Assembly: GCA_038373865.1 (NCBI GenBank) | Contig: JAXGGA010002368.1 | Location: forward strand, 60,236-124,235 | DNA from: Uloborus plumipes | Taxonomy: Eukaryota > Arthropoda > Arachnida > Araneae > Uloboridae | Direction of reading: 5' to 3' | Length of the DNA stretch: 64,000 nt | In this document: one piece after another, positions 1 to 12,100 of the stretch | Layout: each line of letters begins with the position of its first letter | Position numbering within the stretch: the first letter of the stretch is position 1 | The notes under the pieces: model-generated | The model's database searches: none | Seen by the model: only the letters and a program-made list of their open reading frames with translations | What the model was told of the DNA's origin: nothing | Program-made: the position numbers and the translations under genes

Positions 1-87
1 CAACTTTTTTTCTCTTCCCAAAAGAGTTGAGATACCAAGGTTATACTGTAACATCAAGGTAGAGAATAGCAGTAACTATGATCATAC

Positions 88-167
88 CTCAATGCAATCC
101 TGTCGTGCTTCTGATAATACATAAGACCTTTCAGAGCAACTTCTATTATCCTCAGTCCAACTTGAAT
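88..167 (-). CDS. PIGN: PIGN exon 11 (residues 417-443, last exon in window)
   Basis: The acceptor is AACATAG|ATTC and the donor TTGAG|GTATGA. It encodes [20 protein letters not shown] then HDRIAL, aligning with the human LALKGLSYYHTYDRF motif just before the first C-terminal membrane helix. Exon 12 would lie left of base 1; bases 1-87 are intron. Confidence 0.88.
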
Positions 168-3100
168 CTATGTTATAAATTAAAGTACAAAAAAGATCAT
201 CATATGTAACCAAATCAGCTTACATTATCCAAGTTCTTGGTCAGTAGTAAAATAATTTGCTAGGAAATGATTTCCAATAATATACAATAATAAATTTATA
301 AAACACATGGAGAAAAACTTTATGTAAGATATCAAACTAAATATGATTGATTTGCATCATAGCTATTTAAAAAAAACAAAGAACATTTATTAAAAAAGCT
401 GTTTCAATACTAGTATTTAAAAAAAAATTGCCACCTTAAAATGGACTATTGCGTAGCAATTAGTGCTTATAAGAAAGATGAAAAGCAATAATTGCACTTT
501 TAAGAATAAAATCATTAAGACCAGAACAGAAAGACCTTTCTTCAAATATTACTTAGAAAACAAATACAGTAGAAGATCATATATATACAACACTAGCTGC
601 GTGGCCCAGCATTGCACGGGCTAATTCTGAACAAAAAAATGGGAAAAAAGAATTCTTTAGCATTATAATTGATAAAAGGTGTCACTTCAAAAATCTTTAT
701 TAACCCATTTAAGCCCAGTGTCCTAAAAACGGGACGCTTGTTAGTTACTGCACAAAAAAACCTGTAATGGGTATATCTTTTTACTAAAGCTGTTTTTCAC
801 AAGTTAAACAGTCCTTCTTCTTGAGAAAACCAGTTAGAGCCACTATCTGGACATCAGAGTTGATTTATTGACAGCTATTTTCAGACAAATCAGTCAAGCA
901 ACGAGCCAGTGTGGGTAGCCGCAGAAAAAAAGTTTTTTTTGCCACCTTTTTTTTCATAAAATCAAACTATGTTAAAATGATTTGCTCAAAATTGATTACA
1001 GATGCCTTCTATAATGTTACTTTGCAAAAGTAAAGTCAAGTAAGGTCGTATTTTACTGAGATATCTACAAAATATCCCATAAATACGACATTCAATAACT
1101 TAATAAATATGGCAACCTAGAACTATTTAGCCTAAAATGTATATAAACTGTTCCAAGTAAGAGTTTCAAGCAGATAAAAATTGAAAAAAAAAAAAGTTTA
1201 AAAAACTTGGGCATAGATGGGTTAAGGTATAGCTGAGCCCTGTGGTTTCACCTGCGTTAATAAAACAGCAATCTATTAAAAAACTATTTTAAGTACACCA
1301 CGATATATGTATATGATAAATATATAGTAAAACACAAAAATAAAAGAACCTTTGGAAAAAATCAGTAAGACCCCCAGTTTTATCAAATACGGATAGATAT
1401 AGATAAGCACCTATAATACACTATAATAAAAATGCTTTAAAGAACAATCACAATTGAATAATACAATAAATCAAACTATTTAATTAAATAAGTATATCTT
1501 CAACTATAAGAACAAAAACAAACATTGCAGAAATAAAGAAAACAAAACCCAATCGAAAAATCCCACAAAACAAATTATGTTCCTGAGTATTGAATAAACA
1601 CGCATTCAAAAATCTATTTGCTGAAGACAATCATTTCGAAGAGAGCCGATCACATGAGCCTTCAAATCAGCGCTATTGTCGGCCAGCGCCCTCCACACAG
1701 AGTTGCCAAAACAATACTTTCAATAAACACCATCTATCGAGAAGAGTGGAAACTAATCCGCTCAGGCTTTTGGACCATTATTATTTTTAAACTATAATAA
1801 TAACTTCTTACATATAGCGCAATGTTACATAGCCTAAAGCCTTCCTGATTAAACGGACTATTCAACAGAAAAAGAATTTTTCGATTCAAACCAGTAGTTC
1901 CTGATATTACCGCGTTCAAGCAAACAAACAAACTCTTCAGATTTATATCTAACACGCACGCACACACACGCACACACACACACGCACGCGCACATTAAAC
2001 GGACTATTCAACAGAAAAAGAATTTTTCGATTCAAACCAGTAGTTCCTGATATTACCGCGTTCAAGCAAACAAACAAACTCTTCAGATTTATATCTAACA
2101 CGCACGCACACACGCACACACGCACACACACACACACACACACGCACACACGCGCACACACACACGCACACGCACGCGCACACACACACGCACGCGCACG
2201 CACACACACACAGATATATATATATATATATATATAAATAACACAAACACAAATACACATCTTGCAACCAGAGCTTTTACATTACACAGGTTTTAAAATT
2301 TTATAGATCATTTCACAGAATTTGAAACATACTTAGAACACATCTATATATTTGCATTTCAGAAAAATTGTAACTGGACTGAGTACTAAAGCACCAACCA
2401 TGCAATATAATATACATTTTGTCATTCATAAATAAATATGTTTTACAATTAAAAAAAATGAATTATCCTGCACTTCTGACAATCTATCACCTGCCATATG
2501 CTCTGGATAACAGCTGCATTTTTAAGAGTGATCCTATACTTTTTTTATATATATACCTGTGAATAATATATAATTCTCTTAATGAGATAAAATACTGTTT
2601 AAAATTTTAAAATGGCAAAAAAAAAAGTATGTTTGTAAGGTGAAACAGAAGGGTTTTTAAAACTACAAAACCTTGTTTTTTCTTTTTGAAAAGTTGTACG
2701 GTTTATAGAGAGTTATTTACCTAGGTTAGTGCTATAAAGGTATTTGAATTCACAGTTGAAAGAGCATTTAATAAAATAATGTTTTTAAATTTGATAATCT
2801 TATCATTTTTGTTTTTCAAGGCAATAGCAGTTCGACTTTTGTTTTTACTTCATTTTTACTTTTCTTCCTTCTTTTTAACATCTAAAGGAGGCATTTAACA
2901 TTTTCTATTGTTTTGCTTGATTAAATATCTTGGTTATTATAGATCTTGATCCATAATAACTAACTTCACAATTATTCAGAGTGGTACAAAGATTATTAAA
3001 TATTTTTAAACAAAGTAAGTAAAACCTTACTTACAGCATCCTTGTAACGATTTTGTTTCAAAAGAGTATCAATCATAGACATTAATTCAGCCTGTAAATA

Positions 3101-6100
3101 AAATTCCTTATGTAATAATTTTTAATAAAATATGAAAAATTGTAAAATTATTCATCAAAACAAAATTTACTTTACCTGACGAGATGGTGACAATTCTCTG
3201 TAAAAAAAAATAAAAAAATCAACCATATAATAAGTTACAGGGTTTTTTTTATGTAAAAAGAAAAACAACATTCAGTATATAAATAAAGTACATTTTGTTA
3301 ATTTTATTGAAAATGATTTATCTAGAATCAATCATTCATGGACTAAGTCTATATATGAGGGCTTTTTAATTCAAGGTACAATTGGTTGCAAAATGAAATC
3401 CAGTGATAAAAAAACTGCTTTGTTTTGAACCTTTAGATGCATCATGAAGCTACTTCTCGACATAGAACTGTTTTAATTGAAACATTTGTTGCAATATAGT
3501 ACCAACTTCTTGTCATAAAAGGCAGCCACCTGGTTTTGCAGCCCTAACCCTCTTCTACACTGATCAAAGCCAAACTTTCAGCCTCTGAATCAGATTTTCA
3601 TGTTTGCAAAAGGATGGAAATTGGAATTAAGTCAGAACTGATTGTAGCGTGTTTGAGAACTGGCAGTTGCAACCTTAGGTGATAGATAGGTATATAGGCA
3701 ATATCTTGTTTATGCTTACAGGTAATTTCATTGTAGCCTTTAGGTGATTATTTGTTTCAGTCCATAGGACTCATATTTTTAAATTCCAACTCTGATTATC
3801 ATTAACACAGATAATTTACAATTTTTAGAACATATTACTGATATCATGTATACATACTGATTGCTGATAGGCTAAGGATGTTTAACTATGTTTGGAATAG
3901 CTTACACACAACATATTTTTATCATACTAATATATCGGATTAAGGTGAGATGCTCTTACTTGAAGTTCCAGAAAAAAAGGGGAACAGTATTTTCTTTCTT
4001 ATTTAGCATTTGACGTTGATAATGAGCCAAAATCTGTCTAGCATTAGTCAATAAAGAGAGTGCTCGATGAGGCCACTCTGTTCCAAGAAATTCTACTGGC
4101 AAAATACCCTAAAAAATTACATTTTTTATAAATACATTGTGGCATTTTAAGCAAAAACAAAAATAATAAGTATAAAAAGAAATAATAGTTAATGATAAAA
4201 TAAAAATATATATGAAAACAAATTAGAAGAGATTATTAAGCTTGATTTATCATAGAATATACTATTGCCAAATTCCTGTTTTTCCTTTTGCCACAAGATC
4301 AAAAGAGATGTGTCACATGAAGATGAAAGTCTTGCTTTGTCAAAGATAAATTTTTTGGAACAGATTAAGACTAACAACTACTAGTTTTGAACTCTAGCTG
4401 CCCTTCTTACAACTTTTGCCTCATCCTCGGTTCAATTCAAGCTTAATGAAACATTGTTATGGGGGTAGAATAATGAATAATTTTTATTTTATGTAGATTC
4501 CGGGCTGTTGTGCCATGGTCGGAATGGAGTTGTCCCAAACGTTTCGGCCGTATTTGTGGTGGCCATCTTCAGTGGCATTAGCGAAGCTTCCAGGGAAGGT
4601 TCCTCTTGATGACTGGTGATCTTCCCTGGACGTTTCATGAACAAAATTTCAAGAATAAAATAAATCCATTGTCCAACCATTGTACATTCCAAATTACTTA
4701 ATTTTCAATGTATATTTCTAATATCAATGTAATTATATTATGTGGTTATATATGTATACAGACATTTAGCTAAAAAATATATTTAATTGTCGTCTAATAT
4801 GCCAATTGCCTGTGGAATTATCATAGTATGAATAAAATAGAGTTCATGAAATATTTTTCACTCGAATTTTATGAAACATAATAAGCTTTAAGTTGATCAT
4901 TAGAGTTTATTGCATCCTTAATGGAAGGAAGTGTAGTTTCGTCTGTACCTGAAAGAACTTTCTCCAATTTAAAAATAGAAAAATAGCCAAGCCGAAAATT
5001 TTCATTTCAACAAGGGAAGAGTTACATAATAACTTATATTTCGTGAAGCATTAACGATGCATTTTTGAACAAACAGGGATAGAAATGAATCAGGGTTTCA
5101 TCACAAGGACGCATAGATATATTATTGTTGTTGCAAGGCCGTATCCAGAAAAAAATTTCGGGAGGGGCCCAGTTTCGCACATTGCCCAAACACACATACA
5201 TTCTTGTGTGTGTTATGAGTCTAATTTCTAGCTGACCCCCCCCCCCTTCACAATGTTTGATGTGTATGTGTGTTGTTGTTTTTTTTTCTTTATTCTTATT
5301 CTATTTCTTTATTCTTCTATTTTCTTGAACTGATCTTTAAGTGGGTAACTTTAAGTGGGGTAGAATATCCGCAATTTTAGGGGGTCCGGGGGTTTCACCC
5401 CCTTGAAAATTTTTGAAAAAAAGTTTTAAAATTTTGCATTTTGAGGCCTTATATAAGGCAATTGGGACTTCAAAGCTTGTTGGAAAAGTTGGCAAACAAC
5501 AATCTCATGAACTTTCTGCATTCTTTTGCAAATTAAGACTAATCAAAGCATAAAAAAAAGTTTAGTTTAACAACCGATTAACATTAAGCGACAGAGAGGA
5601 AGGACGAGGGAGGGGAAAAAGATTAACACATTATCACTTGCTTACATCGGTTTTGCCTACAGTTACATAGTAGTTTTTAATCAGTTCCCAACTCACCGAC
5701 AGACACAGCACTTAATAACATAAAATAATCATTTGTATAAAACACATAAAATTCTTTAAAAGAAATTGTGTAGAGAGTTAAAAAAATAATTAACGAGAGA
5801 GTAACATTCTGGCCGATTAAATCAATCAATAACAATCTGGTCGAGAGTTAATTCATAGTTTAATTATTTGATAAGAAATAAGATTGAAGCACTTTTAAAG
5901 GAGTTTCAAAAAGGTATTTAATGATTTTCAAAGGCTCTAGAACAGTAAAAATTCTTTAAAGCATTTCATTTGCACTTTCCAGTCTCTGACGTTTTAATAG
6001 TTGATTGGACACAGTCTTACGAAATTGTTACAACTTTGAAGGACACATCTTTTTAAGATTAAAAATAGATATTAAAAAATACTTATAACGACAATTTCTT

Positions 6101-9100
6101 TTTCAATCACTAGTACTGCAGAAAACGAAAAAGAATACAGGTAGGGTAATATTTTTTCTCGTGCTTAACATATTAATAAAGAAATAAATTACAAAGTATG
6201 TAACTTCTAAAATACTGAATTAGGTATTTAATGAATAGTCAGAAATGAAACATGTGAAAGACAAAAAATTACTTTTGAAAATATGCTACAAAAAATGCAG
6301 GAATACGATTTTTGCATTGCGCAGAATATTTTTTTAATCAAAGAGCTGAGTTTCGCTCAACTTTATGCTCACCCCCCCCCCTTCATTTGTGTTAGAAACT
6401 GTAAAATTCAAGGTTTACAGCTACATTTAACAAAGTTTTCAAGGTTTTTAAGTATTTGTAAATGGATTTTTTTTAAAGTAACTTTTGTCTAAGATTAGTG
6501 AGCGTCCAACAAAGCAGAGGGTCTGTGAACGTATCCGTTTTTGTGTGTTCTTGTTGATTGAAGACATGTTTAGCTATTAAAATCCCTCGAGGGTTACAAA
6601 TACTTATAAATGGGGACCAACAAAGTACCCTCTTAATTGAATCAGGGCGGTGAGAAGCAATCTCAGCCTAGTCGGAAACTAGGGGCCCGGCGATTAGGGG
6701 TTAAAAATCTGAGTGGTGTAAGTTTTATAAGTTTAATGGGGGAGGGGTGGCCGCCGATCAAACTGACAAGTAGCTTGCCTTGAGCCTGAATTGATTTGGG
6801 AAAGAGAGCTGGAAGTGCTAATGAGTCTTGTTTTCAAGTATGTTTTGCAGCTATTGAGAATTTGAAAGGAAAAAAAAACTTTTTTTTCCTTTTTACTATT
6901 TGAAATTAAAAAAAAATTATATTTGAAATTAAAAAAAAAGAAAACTTCTTTTTTTCTGTTTTACATTATAAAACATTTCGGGTTTCGGGGGGGGGGCGGG
7001 CCCGTCGGGCCCCCCCCTCTGGATACGGCCTTGTGTTGTTGTTTCTAATCTCCCATCTGGTTTGACGGAGTCAGACCAGATCAACGAATCTGTTGACATT
7101 GATGAAATCCAATACCAAAAGGGGAGTAGCATGGATATCCTCCCAGTTCAAACCCAAACAGTCCAAGATATGTTGAGGTGAAGCCTGGTCATGGTGGCAC
7201 TTAGGACAGAGAGGATATGTTTTGCTGCCCTCAGAAAATTTAATGCTTTTTATGTGACCACTGGCGAGTCAGGACAGGCAAGTGTAACATAGATATATAA
7301 AATGTATAAACAATGCTTTACTGCACACTGCGGGGAAAAAAAAACAATCAATTGTCAATACATAACTGTGCAAATTTATGCACAACTAAACACTCACCAT
7401 AGAATTAACAGGAAAAGGAATACCAATCAAAGTGGCCATCAATGGCGCTACATCTACTTGATTCATGTCGACTCTTTTGGTTTGAGCCAATTTCCATCCT
7501 GTTTACAAGTTTGAGTAACTAAATAAGTTTTACAATATAAAATAAAAATACTGCAAAACAAAATAAATTCATACTAAAGGTTAACTTAAATACAAATTTA
7601 AATTGAAGTTTAAAAATATGAATGGAACATATGTATAAATAGTTAATCAAAACATAGATGTTTTGGTAAACTAGTATAATGGAAAATGTATTTTAAAAGA
7701 TACTTTTATATCTAAGTTAATTTGGTACGAATGCCAAGATTGGATGTAATATCATTTTAAGTACTTACTAGCAGACAAACCATCATGATAAACATCTTTG
7801 CCTTCACCAAGAGGGCCTCGAATTCCAGCTCCCCATGCAACAATAGGAGTATATGTTTCTTGCTCATCACCAGAACCATGAGAACCTTCAAATATTAAAA
7901 ATAATTTTCAGTTAAAAGAAAATTATTTCAAATAAGTTCAACATAATGCATTTGACTTGACAGATTGAAACATAAAATGAATTAAGTTTTAAAACAGAAA
8001 ATAATATAGATTAATCACTTGAACGGAAAATCACTCACTGGTGAGATGATGAACCCCGCCAGTTTATTTTTACCAAATTCTGTATTGAAGTTTAAAATAC
8101 TTCGTATAACTACATAGATATTATCTTTTAATAAAAAAGAAAACTTATTTATATATTAATTGAGAAAACGTAGCAATTTTGCACACAAACATGTTTGTCT
8201 GCATCGATACTTCTGTTTTTTACCCCCAACAGATTTACATGACCAGTTGTATTTGGTTATGTAAATAACCAAATACTGTTGGTCTAATTATGATTGTATG
8301 AATTTTACAGGAGAAACCAAATATTTCGTACTCTGATCACTTAGTTTTCTCTCTTTTTTTCTGAAAAAGATTCAGTGTACAACTTTATTTTCATTATATT
8401 TTGTAAATTGGCAGTATTACAGCAAAAAATAATTTTAAATGATCTGGTTTCAATGTAAATACAAAGACCGGCAGCAGGCTCTGGGCCCAACTGGGCTGGT
8501 CCTAGTCAAATTAAAGACCCCAATGACAATCAATGGCCCTCTTAAAGCCATCTACTCCATTGCTCCTTACCGCCTCTTCCTGTAAACTGTTCCAAGTTCC
8601 CACTACCCTGCTAAAATAGTAATTTTTTCAAATTTCCAGATTAGCCTGAGATTTAAACAGCTTAAAACAATGACCCCTTGTCCTGCGTTCCATGCAAAAA
8701 TCTAACCCAGTAACATCATTCATTTTGATAAATTTAAACAACTGAATCATGTCCCCCCTGGTTCTCCTTCGCTCAAGACTATACATATTAAGCATTCTAA
8801 GTCTGGAATCATAGTCTAAATTAGAAAACCCATTTACTAACCTTGTAGCCCTTCTTTGTACCCTTTCCAATAAATTAATATCTTTCTTCAGATAAGGAGA
8901 CCAAAACTGAACAGCATACTCCAAATGAGGTCTTACCAAACTTCTATATAGAGGCAGAAGAACCTTCTTAGATTTGTTTGAAATAGATCTATTAATAAAC
9001 CCAAGCTACCTATTTGCTTTGTTACTAGCTATGCAGCACTGTTGACTAAACTTAAAATCCTGATTTATTAAGACACCCAGATCCATAACATAATCTGCCC

Positions 9101-12100
9101 TACTAATGATTGAACCCTGTAAATAGGTTGTATGCTTATTTCGATGACCGAAATGCAGCACTTGAAATTTCCCAACACTAACTGCCATATCAATCTATAA
9201 CTGCCTAAATCATCCTTACTATACTTTTATTTTTAATTTTCCATTCCAATTTCAATTAAACTCATGGTCTCCCACTTTTATGTCAAGTACTAGTCGGTAC
9301 GATTAAAAAATTAAGTTGATTAAACAACTTATTATAATAATATTGTTGGTGTTACTCATATATTTCTACAGTGACAACATGGTAAATGCATGGTAAGAGC
9401 TGGTTTTGAAGCAAAACAGATTTTTGACAGTAGTTTTCAACATGATTGAGAAATTGCTTTGTTGTGTAAATAGCCCAGACAAAAAAGCAACAAATAATGA
9501 AGAAAAACAAATATTTTTAAAAATTATGTTGAAAGGTTATGTGAATTGAGTGTAGCAGAGATCAGACAGTTGAACATAAACTTTAATACAACACATGGGG
9601 ACACGCATACAGCAAGACATAGAGGAAAATAGTGAAGACTCTTGTAAACAGAGTAAGGCTCTTTATATAGCTTTGAGGGCGGATTTTCAGTAGCCAATAG
9701 CTTATTTCAAACAGCAATAAGCCCTCTTCTAGGTCCGAGGGTGGATTAACCTTTAGGAGTCGGGCGGTACCCATGCTGTACCGTAACTATTTTTTTTAGA
9801 GGACGGAGTTGACTTTTTCAGTCTAACCCTTTGGAGCCGGGTAGTTTTTCAAGGTTTCATACGTCTGGTACAACAGTTTATACCTTCTCTTCTTAGTGGA
9901 AAAGAAATCTGTGGTTCAACTGTCGTACTACCTGGGTCGAAAGAAAAATTTCTAAAAAACAACTCGGTTCCAAAAGGTTAAAGAAGAGTTTACGCGAACT
10001 CCACAGAAAGCTGCAGAAGTCTCTTCCAATGAGGAATAGACAGACTTAAAGCTTTCAAACCAATGAAAAGCGATTACTCACAACAAATTCATGAATCAAT
10101 GTTTTGGTTTTGTTTTTGGTTTGCCAATGTTTCAATCATGCTTTTGGTACAAGATGCCTTAAATGTATCAAATATTATACAGAATGATCATTATAATACA
10201 TGCAGTTTAAACTTTTTTTAATTGAAGTTTCAAACATATAACGCTATGCTATCAGGCTTCTTCCTTAGCTATTAAGAAGCTTTTGAATAATAATAGCTAA
10301 CACAAAGACTTTATAAGAAAAATATTTAAATTCAGAAGTTAACAAGTCAAAATTCTGGCCCATAAGCTAACATTTAATTTACTGAACTATATTTGTACCT
10401 ATTTTTTTCTAAGATTAAAATCTAAAAAAAAAAAATCTTCACCTCTCAAAAACATTTCATGTGCCAATAATTATAATTTTATGCTTATACAAGGTTCAAC
10501 TACTTGCATTTAAAAATTAAAAACTAACCCCAGTCAGTCATTCCATGATCAGAAGTGTAAATGTAAGCTGTCTTTCCATCAAATTGATAATAGCTATCAA
10601 TAAGGTTAACAGTGGCTTCAATCCCAGCATCTACAACACGAATGTTTTTAATGTATTCCCTACATTAAAAGACATTGCATAAAATTAGTGCACTAAGAAT
10701 ATAATTAACATCTTTTTAGCAATTAGTACAACTATATATCTTAGTAAAAAAAGTAGTAATATTTAAAAGATCTAACAAATTTAACAGTCATTTGCAACAG
10801 TAAACCATTAATACACATCAACAGCATTTTTTTTAGTATAAGAGTTCTTATAATTGATGAAAAGAAAAGCATGGCTAAAATAAAAAATTTTAATCCTAAA
10901 TATTTACGGCATAAGTAAAATGAATAATTAAATAAAACAGATCAAAACAAGTTTCAATCTAATTAAATCATTTAATGCCAGCATATTTACCACATATTAT
11001 CTAGTAAAAATAGAGAAACAGAGATTATGATAAGAGTATAAAATAACGTAATCAAAGAGCAAATGTTGTAGATTCATGCTTTGTAGCACCAAACAGATTT
11101 TCAAAGCAGAAAAATTAGCTTTTGGACGTAAGGCACCTATTTTAATAAGCTTCAAAAGCATGAAAAGCATTATGAGCTGAATTGCTACATCAATTGTGAT
11201 TGTTTTTTGAGGAAGACTGTGGCACAATACATGCATTCAAAGCTCACTTGTCTAGACACAGAGAGATTACAGTTTGATATGGTATTCTTTCTACAGTTGT
11301 GTCCTGCACACAGTAGCAGAATCCTTGAGCATTGAGAGCTGCTATACTTGCTAAATCTAGTATTGACAACCTGTCGTTTCAAAGTCTGTGGTGGTTTAGA
11401 TATTTCGTTACATATTCAAGAATAACATGCACTATGTGGGCAAGTGCATGCGATTATATCGCCCGTATCCCAAAATTTTAAGCATAGATATCTTTAAAAA
11501 TTGAGAAAGTACACCTTGAAACTTGAATTTTAACGCAATAAACTTTTATGTAACATTTAATCTTCTTTGGGATTAATTTTTGCTGCAAGCACGTTACTTT
11601 ATAATGATTTAAGAAAAAAGATTCAAAACATCAGATAGAGCAAATAATTTTCAGACTTATTTTGAATGTAAGACTTCCTTTTTTAAATTTTGTTACTTTT
11701 GCATTAATTTTAGTCACTTTTCTAGAAAACAAAATTACAAATTAATTTTCAGTTCTCAAATTGTCAAAGGAAAAATTCCACAGTTGTTCTCAATCTTGAA
11801 ACAAAAAGACGACGTATTGGTTTTCATTGATCATTTTATGGCTGCATTCTGATTAATGGAAATTTTTTGACATGTTTTCCTTTGCGATTAAGTTACTGTA
11901 TATCATTTAGAACAAAAAATATTCTATTGTACCGAAAGCTGAAAATTAATGGATTTTTTTTCCTTTTTTTACTAATATAGATCCTTATTCTACTTTTTTC
12001 CAATCATGTTTTACACACAGAATGTAAATATTAAAGCATTCATGTGTTTTAAATATTTTCTTAAAGAATAAAATTTTGCAGAACTACAATAAACAAGAAA

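Larger units (their letters stand above)
168..3034. other. PIGN intron 10, no gene
   Basis: Non-coding intron of 2867 bp. It holds a repeat fragment at about 594-630 that matches, in reverse, the repeats at 62.0 and 63.35 kb, a piggyBac-type MITE (704-1221), and a 146-bp tandem duplication with CA-rich microsatellites (1848-2236). The remainder is AT-rich with no readable feature. Confidence 0.8.
7886..10528. other. PIGN intron 5, no gene
   Basis: Intron of 2643 bp holding a decayed LINE fragment (8511-9190) and a short piggyBac-type MITE (9750-9977). The rest is AT-rich and unremarkable. Confidence 0.75.

Noticed and set aside
1949..2267. Cys/Val-rich reading frames on the minus strand
   Set aside because: They are translations of CA/CG microsatellites and of a tandem duplication, with no protein-like composition.
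4489..4692. 67-residue minus-strand frame with [16 protein letters not shown]
   Set aside because: Looks like the trailing part of an interspersed repeat, but I could not define ends or class, so it is not annotated as a gene.
6929..7132. Frame containing [14 protein letters not shown]
   Set aside because: This is the known artefact of translating hAT terminal sequence; it spans the element boundary.
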